A DNA stretch of 64,000 nt, taken from contig NC_011681.1 of NCBI RefSeq assembly GCF_000150955.2, positions 357,501-421,500 on the forward strand, read 5' to 3'. Below are positions 9,650 through 19,432 of this stretch, piece after piece. The stretch is from Phaeodactylum tricornutum CCAP 1055/1 (Eukaryota > Bacillariophyta > Bacillariophyceae > Surirellales > Neidiaceae). The notes below the pieces were generated by a model that was not told where the DNA came from, searched no databases, and worked only from the letters and a program-made list of their open reading frames with translations. The first letter of the stretch is position 1, and every line of letters starts with the position of its first letter. The position numbers and the translations under genes were made by a program.

Positions 9650-10589
9650 ATGAATTCAGCTAGTACAGTGCTAGACCTTTGACAGCGGAAGCATTTGCCG
9701 AGCAAGTGCGCCGACAGCAACATAGACATAGAAGAAGGAACAAGTGCGCGCCTGTTGCTCTGCAATCTGTTCATGGTAAAAGCACAAGAAACACTCTTGT
9801 AATTCTTGTATAAAAAATTGGCTTTCTGAGGTACTCCACACGTGTGATGTCAATTCTATGCCGTGCGGGCGGACGAAGGAGCAGGCCATATTAATGAAGC
9901 GCTGTTGGGAAGTGGCACATTCAGAAAGATCGTAAAACTGCTCCGTAACATCAGCAGTAAAAACATTTTATTCGCACATTTATATTAGACTCTGCAGATC
10001 ACTCGCCTTTGTCAGCCAATTGCTTTCGTCCAATGCATATTACCTTAATTTATAAAACAATGCAGTGTAGCTGTGTTTTTCAGATTCGAGTAGATCACTG
10101 TCATAGTCATGTTTCTCGATGAATGCGTATGACAATCTTTTCTACTTCTCAGAAAAGTTTCTAGGCAATTATTGATTGGACCAAAAAGGAAAGTCTTTAA
10201 GTGTGCCAAAGCTAAGGACTTATTGACCATGTTGAATCCCGTAGGACACACATTATAGACAGGAGGAGTTCTTGAAGCTGAAAATGAATCCCTACGCGTT
10301 GACGGTGCAAGATGAATTTCTTTCGCAACGAATAAAATGCCTAACAGCAAGATATGTACATGATCCAGGTCGTGGCATCGCATATTGTCTCTCCTTCTGC
10401 CGACAACTAAAGTCATTGCATAATGGCACTACCGTAATTGTCTGATGCACACCGTAGGGCAAACCAAATCCACGTATCCACGAAACCAACTGCTGAATTT
10501 TTGGTCTTGTACAAGTATTTTGCGACAACCGTAACTCACTTCTTGTATTTCTAAAAGCTAGTCCGTACAGAGGTTTCTGTTAATCTAAA
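9650..10589. other. intergenic, 940 bases
   Basis: AT-rich spacer between the glycosyltransferase 3' end and the HMG-box gene. Minus-strand frames at 9671-9889 and 10045-10416 lack motifs and look like chance. Nothing supported. Confidence 0.5.
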
Positions 10590-11837
10590 ATGGACTGGGG
10601 GGCGCTCGACGAAGAAAGCTGCAACTGCGACGAAAGCCCGAGCCACAAGAACCGTGATACTAAAGACTACTTTTCAACCAGCAGTGAAAGAAGAGTTTCC
10701 GGTCCAGGGAACAGTCAATTGTCGAAACAGACGTCTGGCCAAGCTTGCGCCGATTCGAAGCTGAAAAAGCAGCCCAAGCAGACAGGGAAATGGAAGAAGC
10801 CCCCCGGGATGCCCAAGCGGCCGCTTTCTGCGTATAATTTGTTTTTTGCACACGAAAGGAAGCAGCTTATTGCCTGTGGCGTCCTTGCCAGTGGCAGACA
10901 GAAGAAGCATTATACAAAGCAATCGACGACTTTACGTAGACCTCCCCGAAAAATGGGATTTGCAGGGCTAGCGCGAGCGGTTGCAGCCAAATGGAAGATG
11001 ATTGATGATAGTACCCGGCATACCTTCAATCAACAGGCAGAATGTGAGCAAGCAAAATACAAAATAGCAATCAAACAGTGGAACAGCCAGCATCTAGATT
11101 TGTCAGAAACGAACGTAGTCAATCATGTTGGGCAAGATAGAGCCACGTGCAGCGAATATGACTTCAGCAGCAATCCGCTCCTCCATACTCCGAAAGAAGG
11201 ACAAGCAACAAAAGGAAAGAGTCTTCCAATTCCCACTGTGTATGTCGCAAGGCCAGGAAATGGTACTGTTGGGTGTAATGTTCATCAAAGTGAAGACACC
11301 CTTCCGCATGGTTTACAAGAAAGTCGCGTAGTGGATCGGGCTCGTTCCACAGAGAGATGGTACAGCGGGGCACAACCTAGTGGATTTGTTAGCCTTCCTT
11401 TCACTCATGAGCAGTCCTCTACAAACCGAGTCTGCAATAAGCGAGCCACGTCCCTAGGACAAGCTGCCGGCGTTGTTCCACCGCGTATTATGCCGCCAAT
11501 TCTTCAACATGACGACTTCAAAATGGTGCCGCAATCCCGCAAGAATCGCTCGTCGACACAACGAGAACAACACATAGCAATGGGCCGTTATGGGTCTGCT
11601 CATGCATCAGGGAGTCAAAGCCGTAGTAAAATGGAGCCCGCAAAAGGCTTCTGTAGACATGATGAAAAGGTGGAGTCAAAGCATCTCATAAAAGTACTGT
11701 CATCTTCCGGAAGTGAATTTCCGACGAAAGGAGCAAGATCTATATTGTCAGCAAAAGGCAGGTCGTTTCGCCAATTAATATTTGATTTGGATGATGATGA
11801 AGTAGATCTGCTGCGGGAACTGGCTAAAAATCCCTAA
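10590..11837 (+). CDS. HMG-box DNA-binding protein
   Basis: 415 residues. Around residues 70-155 there is an HMG box: it opens with GMPKRPLSAYNLFFAHERKQ (helix 1), and has a later helix LARAVAAKWKMIDDSTRHTF and the closing AECEQAKYKIAIKQW. Between helix 1 and helix 2 lies an insert of ~30 residues, rich in Lys and Arg (SGRQKKHYTKQSTTLRRPP); diatom HMG proteins often carry such inserts. The rest is polar, Ser/Arg-rich and disordered-looking, ending in an acidic helix RQLIFDLDDDEVDLLRELA. Likely role: a chromatin architectural protein or transcription regulator in the nucleus. The box is sure; the target is unknown. Confidence 0.82.
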   Translation: MDWGALDEESCNCDESPSHKNRDTKDYFSTSSERRVSGPGNSQLSKQTSGQACADSKLKKQPKQTGKWKKPPGMPKRPLSAYNLFFAHERKQLIACGVLASGRQKKHYTKQSTTLRRPPRKMGFAGLARAVAAKWKMIDDSTRHTFNQQAECEQAKYKIAIKQWNSQHLDLSETNVVNHVGQDRATCSEYDFSSNPLLHTPKEGQATKGKSLPIPTVYVARPGNGTVGCNVHQSEDTLPHGLQESRVVDRARSTERWYSGAQPSGFVSLPFTHEQSSTNRVCNKRATSLGQAAGVVPPRIMPPILQHDDFKMVPQSRKNRSSTQREQHIAMGRYGSAHASGSQSRSKMEPAKGFCRHDEKVESKHLIKVLSSSGSEFPTKGARSILSAKGRSFRQLIFDLDDDEVDLLRELAKNP

Positions 11838-12422
11838 AAGGGAGCCTTACCTTTAACAAGATTAGAAAACCTCAACTAAAGTAAAGCGCCGTTTACATGC
11901 AAACGTACGATGCACATAGGGTCGAATTTCGCTTTTTTTTCAGGTAAGGTATGTAGCAGAAATAACCGGTGGTTTGAATTTCAGTACTACGCCACTTCTG
12001 ATAACACAGATCCCGAGCACCTCACCGCCAGCTGTAATCCAGAAATAAAAATAGCACATGAAAAAGGCAGAAGACATCTTCATAGGAGTTAAAATTTTAA
12101 AAAATCAGAACTTATGTCAGACAATAAGATAATAACATATCGAAACGCGAATAGAATGTCCTACGTACCCGAGCTCGAAAGCAATTTGACTATTGAAGTT
12201 TGCTGACCCGCAAAGACTGCCCTCTGTGTGTCTGTCTGTCATTCTATCTACGTCAGCATTGAAGCCCACTGTCAGCTCTCCGGACACAGAAAGACACGGG
12301 GTTGACTGCGACAGACCGAACGCCGATTGCCAAGAAGGAATACCTTGCTGCCATAGTGGCGTGGAAGAGCAATCCATGTAGGTACGATGAGGTGAATTTG
12401 CTATCACCCTCCTCAGCGTCTT
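11838..12422. other. intergenic, 585 bases
   Basis: Spacer between two plus-strand genes. The frames in it are short and motif-free. Nothing further seen. Confidence 0.5.
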
Positions 12423-13502
12423 ATGAAGTCTTCTCGGTTGACACATGAACGTCTTATCCCTTTGGCACTTTCGTTGGTCTACTCCAACCCATTCGTAGTG
12501 AAGGTTGCTCCGGAACGAAACTACTACGATCTCATTTCGGTCTGGCGACCTTGGCCAGAAAATTCTTTGACAAGATGCGACAACCAGTCTGTCCTATCCG
12601 TTTCTAAGGACACAAATGATTCAACCGATGTGTGCCGTCCACAATATCGATCAAACCGAACACCTGCAGATATCCATTTTCAAAAATATCATCAAATTCC
12701 CAAACCGAAAAAGATGCATCTCATTTTGCCACAAGTCGACAAAAACAATGACAAAAAAGGAATTTTAGTAATTGGGGATGTACACGGCTGTTTTCACGAA
12801 CTGCTACGTTTACACGAAAAAGCCGTTCAAGAGAATGGCGGTTTGCAGTTTCAATACGTGATTTTGGTGGGTGATCTATGCAACAAAGGACCGGATTCGA
12901 CAAATGTGATTCGGCACGTTCGTGCGTCTCCCAACTGGCTTTGTGTGAGAGGTAACCACGACGATGGTGCTTTAGCAGCTGCTTTAGGTGACGAATGCCG
13001 GCAAAGAAAAGCCAGGTATCACTGGATATTTGGTATCGATAAGACCGGATCTTCGAACACAAATGTTTTATCTGACGAAGATGTCTTGTGGATGGCGAAC
13101 TTGCCGTACACAATCCGTATACCAGCGGTGGTACTCGGAGAAGAGATGGATACACTTATTGTACATGCAGGACTCATACCAGGCGTTCTGCTCAAGGATC
13201 AATCCATCGAGACCATGATCACTATTCGAGAAGTGGAAAAGGACTCCGATAGCCACAGATTTTTCTACTGCAAACGAAGCAACGAGGATTCTAAGGAGCG
13301 ATTTTTGTGGGCCGACGTATGGAAAGGTCCTGAACGCGTGATATTTGGACACGATGCACGCAGAGGACTGCAGCAACGTAAGGATAAATGGACATTGGGC
13401 CTTGACACCGGAGTAGTTTACGGAAAGAAGCTCATGGGAGTTATTCTTCCCCAACGAAAGCTTGTCCAAATTGATGCAGTCAAGACCCACAAATCAGTTT
13501 GA
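12423..13502 (+). CDS. ApaH-like phosphatase (ALPH), PPP-superfamily metallophosphoesterase
   Basis: 359 residues. The metal-binding set of the PPP fold is complete in spacing: GDVHGC (118-123), GDLCNKGPDS (150-159), RGNHDD (176-181), VHAGLIPG and FGHDARRG, then LDTGVVYGKKL. The second motif reads GDLxNKGP, where classic PPP phosphatases have GDxVDRG. Loss of that Asp and the KGP ending are hallmarks of the eukaryotic ApaH-like class (ALPH). Characterised members include the trypanosome mRNA decapping enzyme, and others hydrolyse diadenosine polyphosphates or polyphosphate. The first ~95 residues are not conserved-looking and could be a targeting extension; an in-frame ATG at 12714, just before the catalytic domain, is an alternative start. 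Substrate unknown. Confidence 0.83.
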   Translation: MKSSRLTHERLIPLALSLVYSNPFVVKVAPERNYYDLISVWRPWPENSLTRCDNQSVLSVSKDTNDSTDVCRPQYRSNRTPADIHFQKYHQIPKPKKMHLILPQVDKNNDKKGILVIGDVHGCFHELLRLHEKAVQENGGLQFQYVILVGDLCNKGPDSTNVIRHVRASPNWLCVRGNHDDGALAAALGDECRQRKARYHWIFGIDKTGSSNTNVLSDEDVLWMANLPYTIRIPAVVLGEEMDTLIVHAGLIPGVLLKDQSIETMITIREVEKDSDSHRFFYCKRSNEDSKERFLWADVWKGPERVIFGHDARRGLQQRKDKWTLGLDTGVVYGKKLMGVILPQRKLVQIDAVKTHKSV

Positions 13503-14296
13503 TGGGGACGAAGAGCTTGAAGACTGCATAGATTCTTTTGTGTAAGGCAGAGATGATTGTCATTTTTGCATGAGGCTATCTTTGTGAAAGCCGAACAGAT
13601 ATGTTCCTGTGTTAATTGGCAGGAATGTAAAGCACATGCAACAAGACTCAATTAAACGGTGGGCTTACGGGGATCAAGAAGCTTATAGAGAATAATTTGA
13701 TAGTTCGCTTCCATCCCTCTTCACAGTCATCAGCTGGTAAAATCTCACTTACAGTAACAGCTAGGGAGATGATAGAACGCAAGGTGGATTGGCGGAGTCT
13801 AAAAAAACGACATTCACAGCGATTGTCGTTACAGTCAGGCTCTACTAGCTAGTATCCGATATTGCTCGAGTTGGAGAGCTATTGTGGGTTTGGGTTGGTA
13901 AATTTGGAATTCCGATGAGACTTCCGGAATTCCGAGAATTTACGTTACTAATTTACTGGAATGTATGGCTGTATATGGTCGACGTGTCAGTTTGTCTGAT
14001 GAAATAACAAATAGGTTCCCTCTCATTGGGTTTGGTTGTCTCCACCGACATGCAGCTCAAGTAGTGATTAGGGTTTGGAGCCGTGACCGGCACTCACGTT
14101 TTCCAAGAATTTCTTCACTGGCCATTTTTATCGTCTGTTGGCGACAAGGCCGATGTAAAAAGTGTCGTTCACCGGTCATCTTGCACTTTCATGCGATCTG
14201 TTTTGTCGTGTTGTTCCAGAACACGGGGACGCGCACAGTTTCCATCACCGATTGTAACATATACAGACAGACTGTTGGAGCATAAGTTCTTACAAC
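13503..14296. other. intergenic, about 0.8 kb
   Basis: Promoter side of the transporter gene. Two copies of the palindrome GGAATTCC lie near 13907 and 13925, too short to interpret. Frames such as 13965-14285 plus lack motifs. No RNA gene recognised. Confidence 0.5.
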
Positions 14297-15802
14297 ATGG
14301 TTGCTTTCATGATCACCAAGAGAAGTGCATCAGCACTCTCCTTTGTAATTGTAGTGTCATCGACTATGGCAGCTAGTGCCTTCCAAAGGTCCACTCAACA
14401 ACACCATCCTCTTGCTGCTAGAAATTATCCCGCATCATCGAAACACAGGGTATCGTCTCTACTCCAGTCACGGCAATTCAAGCGGCCGACGCATCTACAA
14501 TCTTCTTCTTACAAAGAGTCGACAAGAAGGACGGACAGTGGTGTGCTCTCCGTATTCAGTGATACACCGATTGCTCCGTATTTGGATGCCCCAAGGTTCG
14601 GATTGTCCGAAAAGAATATGGGTTTTCTAGCACTCTTCAGCGTCCCCGTTGTATGGGGTACATACGTACCGGTGGTTCGAGTATTGTACGAAAGCGATCC
14701 ACCCGTACCTGGCGTGCTGTTCTCCGCAGCTTACTTTGCAGTCGCTTCACTTTCAACTCTAGCTCTACTCATTGTCTTTCCCAATCTTGATCGGGATGAT
14801 AGCTCACACGGCCAGGCAGCGCGTAGAGATGCTCTAGCTCTGGAGCAAGAACAGTCCCTGGACGACAGTGCTTTATCAACGTACCCCCAGAAAGATTTTT
14901 GGTCCAAGCTGAACACCCTGCATCTTCCCATTGGTGGCATCGAGATCGGCACCTATCTCTTTCTCGGGGCAACCATGCAAGTTATGGGACTCAAGACGAT
15001 ACCAGCTGACCGAGCAGGATTTTTGGTACAGCTTTCTACCATCTTTGTCCCTTTGGTTGAAGGCGTTATGAAAGGTAATCCCTCCGCCATATCAATGCGC
15101 ACGTGGGGAGCATGTGGATTGGCGCTTGCAGGGATTGGAATCATGAGCCTAGACCTGGACCACCAAGCAACTTCCGAGTCATTGGAGGGCGCCATTCAAG
15201 CGTCAACACAAATGGCGAGCTTTTCGAATGGAGATTTCCTGACAGTAGGCGCGGCATTGATGTACACAATGAGCATCATTCGTCTCAGTAAATTTTCTCA
15301 AGAATCATCCCCTCTTCGTATCACTGCCTCGAAGGCGACGGTTGAGATGATACTGGCCGCTTCCCTAGTTGCCGCAGCGGTATGGTCAGTGACAACAACT
15401 GGTGCGGTCGACGCGACCAGTACGAACGCTATTATGTCGTTTGTACATGATTCTGGAAACGACATCGTACAATTTTCGGAAGCAGTCCGAGAACGCTGGG
15501 CCGACGGCACCTTGCCACTGGAATCTATTTTCAAGGTGGGAGCGGCCACACTCTATACAGGTTGGGTCGCTACGGCATTTCTGGTCTTTGCACAAAGCTA
15601 CGGGCAGCAACGCGTCAAGGCTACAGACGCAAACCTCATCTATTCGCTGCAACCTCTGTTTACATCTTTCTTTGCTTTTCTAATGCTGGGAGAAGTCATG
15701 GCACCGATCGGCTATGTCGGAGGCTCGTTTATTGGCGGTGCCGTCTTTATGGTCGCTTCTAAGCCGAGTGAGGAAGACGAGCCCTGTGTAAAGGAAGTTT
15801 AG
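14297..15802 (+). CDS. plastid-targeted EamA/DMT-superfamily transporter
   Basis: 501 residues. The signal peptide MVAFMITKRSASALSFVIVV ends at MAASA|FQRS, a textbook ASAF site, so the protein is probably imported into the plastid and placed in an inner membrane. After a polar transit-like stretch, about ten hydrophobic helices follow, in two EamA halves: the first from LALFSVPVVWGTYVPVVRVL, the second from GDFLTVGAALMYTMSIIRLS to the C-terminal SLQPLFTSFFAFLMLGEVMA and GGSFIGGAVFMVASK. The motif GLKTIPADRAGFLVQLSTIFVP is characteristic of bacterial RhaT/YdcZ-like EamA members, and the family is drug/metabolite transporters. A hydrophilic loop of ~60 residues follows the third helix. Substrate unknown. 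The 3' end is 88 bases from the convergent NSE3 gene. Confidence 0.82.
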   Translation: MVAFMITKRSASALSFVIVVSSTMAASAFQRSTQQHHPLAARNYPASSKHRVSSLLQSRQFKRPTHLQSSSYKESTRRTDSGVLSVFSDTPIAPYLDAPRFGLSEKNMGFLALFSVPVVWGTYVPVVRVLYESDPPVPGVLFSAAYFAVASLSTLALLIVFPNLDRDDSSHGQAARRDALALEQEQSLDDSALSTYPQKDFWSKLNTLHLPIGGIEIGTYLFLGATMQVMGLKTIPADRAGFLVQLSTIFVPLVEGVMKGNPSAISMRTWGACGLALAGIGIMSLDLDHQATSESLEGAIQASTQMASFSNGDFLTVGAALMYTMSIIRLSKFSQESSPLRITASKATVEMILAASLVAAAVWSVTTTGAVDATSTNAIMSFVHDSGNDIVQFSEAVRERWADGTLPLESIFKVGAATLYTGWVATAFLVFAQSYGQQRVKATDANLIYSLQPLFTSFFAFLMLGEVMAPIGYVGGSFIGGAVFMVASKPSEEDEPCVKEV

Positions 15803-15890
15803 GCCACCAGACAAGAATTCTAAGTAAAAAGCTGTCACCTAGAAAAAGTTTGTCTGATTGTGAATGATAACCAGCTCGTCAGAAGGTCTT

Positions 15891-16916
15891 TTATGCCGTC
15901 ATTGGGACATCTTCTACCCCTTCGGTATGTTCCAATTCGGCCAACATAGTCGGATCCGGCTCTTCGTCCAGAATCTCTGCACAAAAGTAAATGACTTGCC
16001 TGCGCCCTATTTCCATCACCGCACGTGGTCCCATACAGAAAAAGAACGAAGTGTCTTCGGCATTGCTGCAAACATCCATTTGTTGTTTCGTAGCCTTTTC
16101 CCGAATCAGATAATCCATATCGACAAAACGAGCGAGAACAATATCTACATCTGGGGTCATTCCTTCGCCGCCATCCTTGTTTTCGGTGCCACGATTCCTT
16201 TTGGAGCCCGGCACGGGCGGATCCGGGTGTATATTCTCGTCAATCTTATGAAGTAGGTGATAGAGGTCCTTGTCCAATATCCATCGCGATCCATCATTTG
16301 TGGGCTCGCCCTTACAATATGTCAAAGCAAGCACGACCATGAGAAGGCCCTTTTCAACGGCCGCGCTTTTGTGAATCGAATGAATAGTTTTGCTGTGAGC
16401 ACCGTTGTCGCTGTCGTCTTCGAGCACATTGATCGCGTAATAGCGATCCTTGAAACGGTTTGGAATGTTTTTCATGCGTTCCATCCAAGCGGGGATTCGC
16501 TTGAGTTCAAAGTCGAAAATGTTACGGAGACGGATATTCACTTCTTCGAACGCGGCGTTCGAAATACGTGAGTCTGTGAGACCGGCTTCTTTCGCACAGT
16601 CGGAACGATTGATGGGTTGGCCCGCCAGCGCCTTGAACAAACAAAGACGCAACAGATCCGTCAATACTTTTTCACGAGCTTCTTCGCCGAGGTTGAGAAG
16701 GTTCGACTTTTCCGTATCTCTGGCGGGTCGGATGTCTTGGGACATCTCGGGAGCTTGTGAACTGAACATCCTCACCGCATCGTCATCGTCTCCGTCTTCG
16801 CTGTCGGAATCGACTATTGCGCTGGAACGTCGACTTTTGGGTTTGATATCTTCCTCAAAAACCGCAACGCCTTGTTCATCGTTGGATTCGGCAATATTTA
16901 TTCTAGAACGGGGCAT
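15891..16916 (-). CDS. NSE3: NSE3 (MAGE-domain) subunit of the SMC5/6 complex
   Basis: 341 residues from ATG 16916 (MPRSRINIAESNDEQ); the frame is open upstream to 17036 but the N-terminal nuclear-type sequence starts naturally here. After an acidic Ser-rich tail (SDSEDGDDDDAVRMF) comes a MAGE homology domain. Diagnostic pieces are EEVNIRLRNIFDFELKRIP, RYYAINVLEDD, KGLLMVVLALTYCKGEP and LYHLLHKID in winged-helix A, and FVDMDYLIREKA plus FFFCMGPRAVMEIGRRQVIYF in winged-helix B. In most eukaryotes the single MAGE protein is Nse3, which pairs with the Nse1 RING subunit and kleisin Nse4 in the SMC5/6 DNA-repair complex. This gene is convergent with the DMT transporter. Confidence 0.85.
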   Translation of the reverse strand: MPRSRINIAESNDEQGVAVFEEDIKPKSRRSSAIVDSDSEDGDDDDAVRMFSSQAPEMSQDIRPARDTEKSNLLNLGEEAREKVLTDLLRLCLFKALAGQPINRSDCAKEAGLTDSRISNAAFEEVNIRLRNIFDFELKRIPAWMERMKNIPNRFKDRYYAINVLEDDSDNGAHSKTIHSIHKSAAVEKGLLMVVLALTYCKGEPTNDGSRWILDKDLYHLLHKIDENIHPDPPVPGSKRNRGTENKDGGEGMTPDVDIVLARFVDMDYLIREKATKQQMDVCSNAEDTSFFFCMGPRAVMEIGRRQVIYFCAEILDEEPDPTMLAELEHTEGVEDVPMTA

Positions 16917-17229
16917 AGTGAATCGATCGAACCGCAAAGAGCCGACCTCTGCTGCGGCACTGAGCACCAGAAAACCTGATTGTCTGGAAAGGCAAACCAC
17001 TCTAGCAGCGAACTGCTTGTACGGATTTATGAGCACCGACCTGTTTCCTTCCGAAGCCGCTCCCGAGCTCGGCAGACGTGGAATAGCGCGCTTTCAACGC
17101 GCCGGCACGCATACCTTGACCCTACCCCCGTCATTGAGTAGGGTGGACATAGGCTACGACGAGGGGAACATGGCCTATGACGCACAAGCAAAAATTCATT
17201 GTATGCCTCTAATCACTATGTGTACAGGT
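16917..17229. other. intergenic, 313 bases
   Basis: Holds the NSE3 5' flank and the UTP11 3' end. No motif recognised. Confidence 0.5.
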
Positions 17230-18081
17230 TTATCCTTGCCGCTTTCTACGCCATTTGTACTGGGCAGGTTGACCATTTTCAGCCGCTTTAATTTTGCGCT
17301 TCCGGCCTTTGCCCTGCACCAGTTTTTCCGTCACTAAATGAGCTTCGGCCCGTTCCAGCTTCTGTACCCGTTCCTTCCGCTCTTCCATCTCCTTGTATCC
17401 AGCTCCCCTTATTCTTGCTAGTTTACGGGCCTCCTTGCGAGCTCTTTTAGCCTCCTTCTCTAGGTCCTGCCTTGTGGGCTGATAGATCTGTGTGTTACCT
17501 TCGCCGACTTCACTACCAGAGCCGGAAGCACGTAACGCAATTTCTTGTACCGTTTGCTTTCTCGGACGATTAAAAGTACGACCTGCGAGCTCTGGAAGCG
17601 TATCGAAATGCTCGGCAACATTGAAGTTCTCGGCAACCTGCCGAGATTCGACGAAAATTGTGTGCTTCCGTTTCTTGGATTCCGAGTTGTCCGCCAGGAA
17701 ATGGAGAGAGGACTGCAAACGCTCAACTTTCTTGGCGTCTCTTTGCTTTTGCATCCGAACATAACCGAGATCTTGAGTTTTCATGATCCGGACTGTGTCC
17801 AAGCCAACATCTGCTTCGAATTCCTTTTGCTTGGCTTCCAACGTCTTGCGATGTTTGCCATCCAGCACTTGGGCATTCTTCATCCCGAAGTAAAACTCGT
17901 CGGGATTACGCATCGCTACCTTTTCTTGAATCGCCTTGATTCGGGCTTCCTTACGGTGGTAATCCTGGGCGCGGCCGCGGTAGTCCTTTTTCTTTTCGAG
18001 GATACCTAAATGGGCACGACTTTGCGGTTGCGCCCGCTCCTTATGCGTGACCCGCTTGACCGCATTCCGTAAACTCGACAT
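17230..18081 (-). CDS. UTP11: UTP11-like U3 snoRNP / small-subunit processome protein
   Basis: 283 residues, close to the usual ~250. The N-terminus is diagnostic: [39 protein letters not shown], then [20 protein letters not shown] and [13 protein letters not shown]. These match UTP11 of yeast, plants and animals almost residue for residue. The remainder is a Lys/Arg/Glu-rich coiled-coil region ([30 protein letters not shown]) ending with a basic tail ([24 protein letters not shown]). Role: a component of the nucleolar U3 snoRNP processome that cleaves pre-18S rRNA. Start codon unambiguous. Confidence 0.95.
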   Translation of the reverse strand: MSSLRNAVKRVTHKERAQPQSRAHLGILEKKKDYRGRAQDYHRKEARIKAIQEKVAMRNPDEFYFGMKNAQVLDGKHRKTLEAKQKEFEADVGLDTVRIMKTQDLGYVRMQKQRDAKKVERLQSSLHFLADNSESKKRKHTIFVESRQVAENFNVAEHFDTLPELAGRTFNRPRKQTVQEIALRASGSGSEVGEGNTQIYQPTRQDLEKEAKRARKEARKLARIRGAGYKEMEERKERVQKLERAEAHLVTEKLVQGKGRKRKIKAAENGQPAQYKWRRKRQG

Positions 18082-18651
18082 TGTTCTTTCGGCGGAAGAC
18101 TCTTTGAAAGACGAATGAAAGGGAATACTACAATGATTCTAGAGAGCAACCAAAACCCTGGTACGTGCGTGTTTCTGTCAATCACCAAAGCCAATCGTCA
18201 TGCTCACTTCCCAATGTTCCTTCGATTTTTCCCTCGCAGTCGTTACCGGTCGACCCATTTCGTTTGCTTGGCGTGCATCCATTCCAGTCTTGCCGACCGT
18301 CCGCGCGAGTCGACGTCTCTTCGCAAATGATTCCCGCAAAAAGGGGAGTCACGTATGATCTCTCGACGTTTTGATGACACTTTCGATTCCCTCGCCACAC
18401 GAGTCAAGAATTACCTGTGAGGTCGATCGAAGGTCGTTACGGGAAAGAGCTCCCATCAATCCCACAAAGCACAGAAATCAAAAGCTCACTGCTCCACAAA
18501 CGGTCATTTTCTTTGCTAGTAGTGCAATCAATCTCCGTGTCCTGTCCAACAGCTTGCGTAATACTGATTGTCTCTACTGATCGAAGGAACGCGAGTACAA
18601 GTTTGCCGTTTCGAGAGTTCCCACCCGACTTCCAGAAAGAAGATTTTTAGC
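18082..18651. other. divergent promoter region, 570 bases
   Basis: Between UTP11 (minus) and the 86-residue membrane protein (plus). Short frames only, nothing supported. Confidence 0.5.
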
Positions 18652-18912
18652 ATGCCCGAGGACGCATCCGCACAACATCCAGTAGCATCACCCACCGATG
18701 GTCCGACTGCCTTGCAACTAGGGATTGCGATCATAGTATTGGGATCGTCGGCAGGCTTGACCATGTATACCAAGAAAACAGGATCCATGCTGCGCTCCAT
18801 GAAGCAGTTTGACGAGAACTACATCCGGAACCATCCGCCAAAGTTTGGACCGCAAACAAAAGCTACGAATGAAAAGATGAAACCACGAATTGACAAGGAT
18901 GAATTTTATTAA
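18652..18912 (+). CDS. 86-residue single-helix membrane protein
   Basis: Begins MPEDASAQHPVASPTDGP and has one membrane helix at residues 23-42 (LQLGIAIIVLGSSAGLTMYT), followed by a basic, polar tail (KKTGSMLRSMKQFDENYIRN, HPPKFGPQTKATNEKMKPRI). The frame extends 28 residues further upstream with another ATG at 18568, but the shorter start gives a natural small protein with N-out, C-in basic tail. Size and layout resemble small accessory subunits of mitochondrial inner-membrane complexes; that is inference only and I do not recognise the family. Codon use is ordinary. Confidence 0.55.
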   Translation: MPEDASAQHPVASPTDGPTALQLGIAIIVLGSSAGLTMYTKKTGSMLRSMKQFDENYIRNHPPKFGPQTKATNEKMKPRIDKDEFY

Positions 18913-19432
18913 GAAAATCTGCCGTGCGTGTTTTTGTCGATATACCCCCACCGTCGACTCGGTGGCGCCTGGGCTCTCGATGCAAGGATTCGGAAAACAG
19001 TAATTAGTTCCTACGCTCATGGTGTTTCCTGCTGGGCGAATTTGTGTTGTGCGATCTTTTCAAAAGTGAAACCTTGAAAAGTGGAGTGAGTACAGTGGTG
19101 CCGTGCCTATTATCACTTATATTATCAGACCGCTAACTGCGCGGCCTTGATATTCGTGACCAAGTCTCGATGTTTGGCAATCATTTTCCTGTAACATACC
19201 CTATCGTGAATTAGTAACAAATTTATTGTTTTCTATCTAGGTATTAAATGTAGCACCGCAAGATCGGGAGTGAGGTTTGGAACCCGAACAAAAACATTGC
19301 CTCGTGACAATCACTCTCACTTTCAGACCAACAACTGCGCACGGTCCGGCATCACGTGCCGCCGCTTGTCTTTGGCGCCCGGAAGGTTCCATACGCAGGT
19401 TTCGTTCCGCATTAACTCCGGTTCTATGAACC
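18913..19432. other. intergenic, 520 bases
   Basis: Upstream of the selenoprotein gene. AT-rich with no recognised element; the promoter of the next gene must be here. Confidence 0.5.

Noticed and set aside
13907-13932. Two GGAATTCC palindromes as heat-shock elements
   Set aside because: Spacing of GAA and TTC does not fit the HSE pattern.
16450-17337. 295-codon plus-strand open frame
   Set aside because: Antisense to NSE3 and the UTP11 end, both recognised families.
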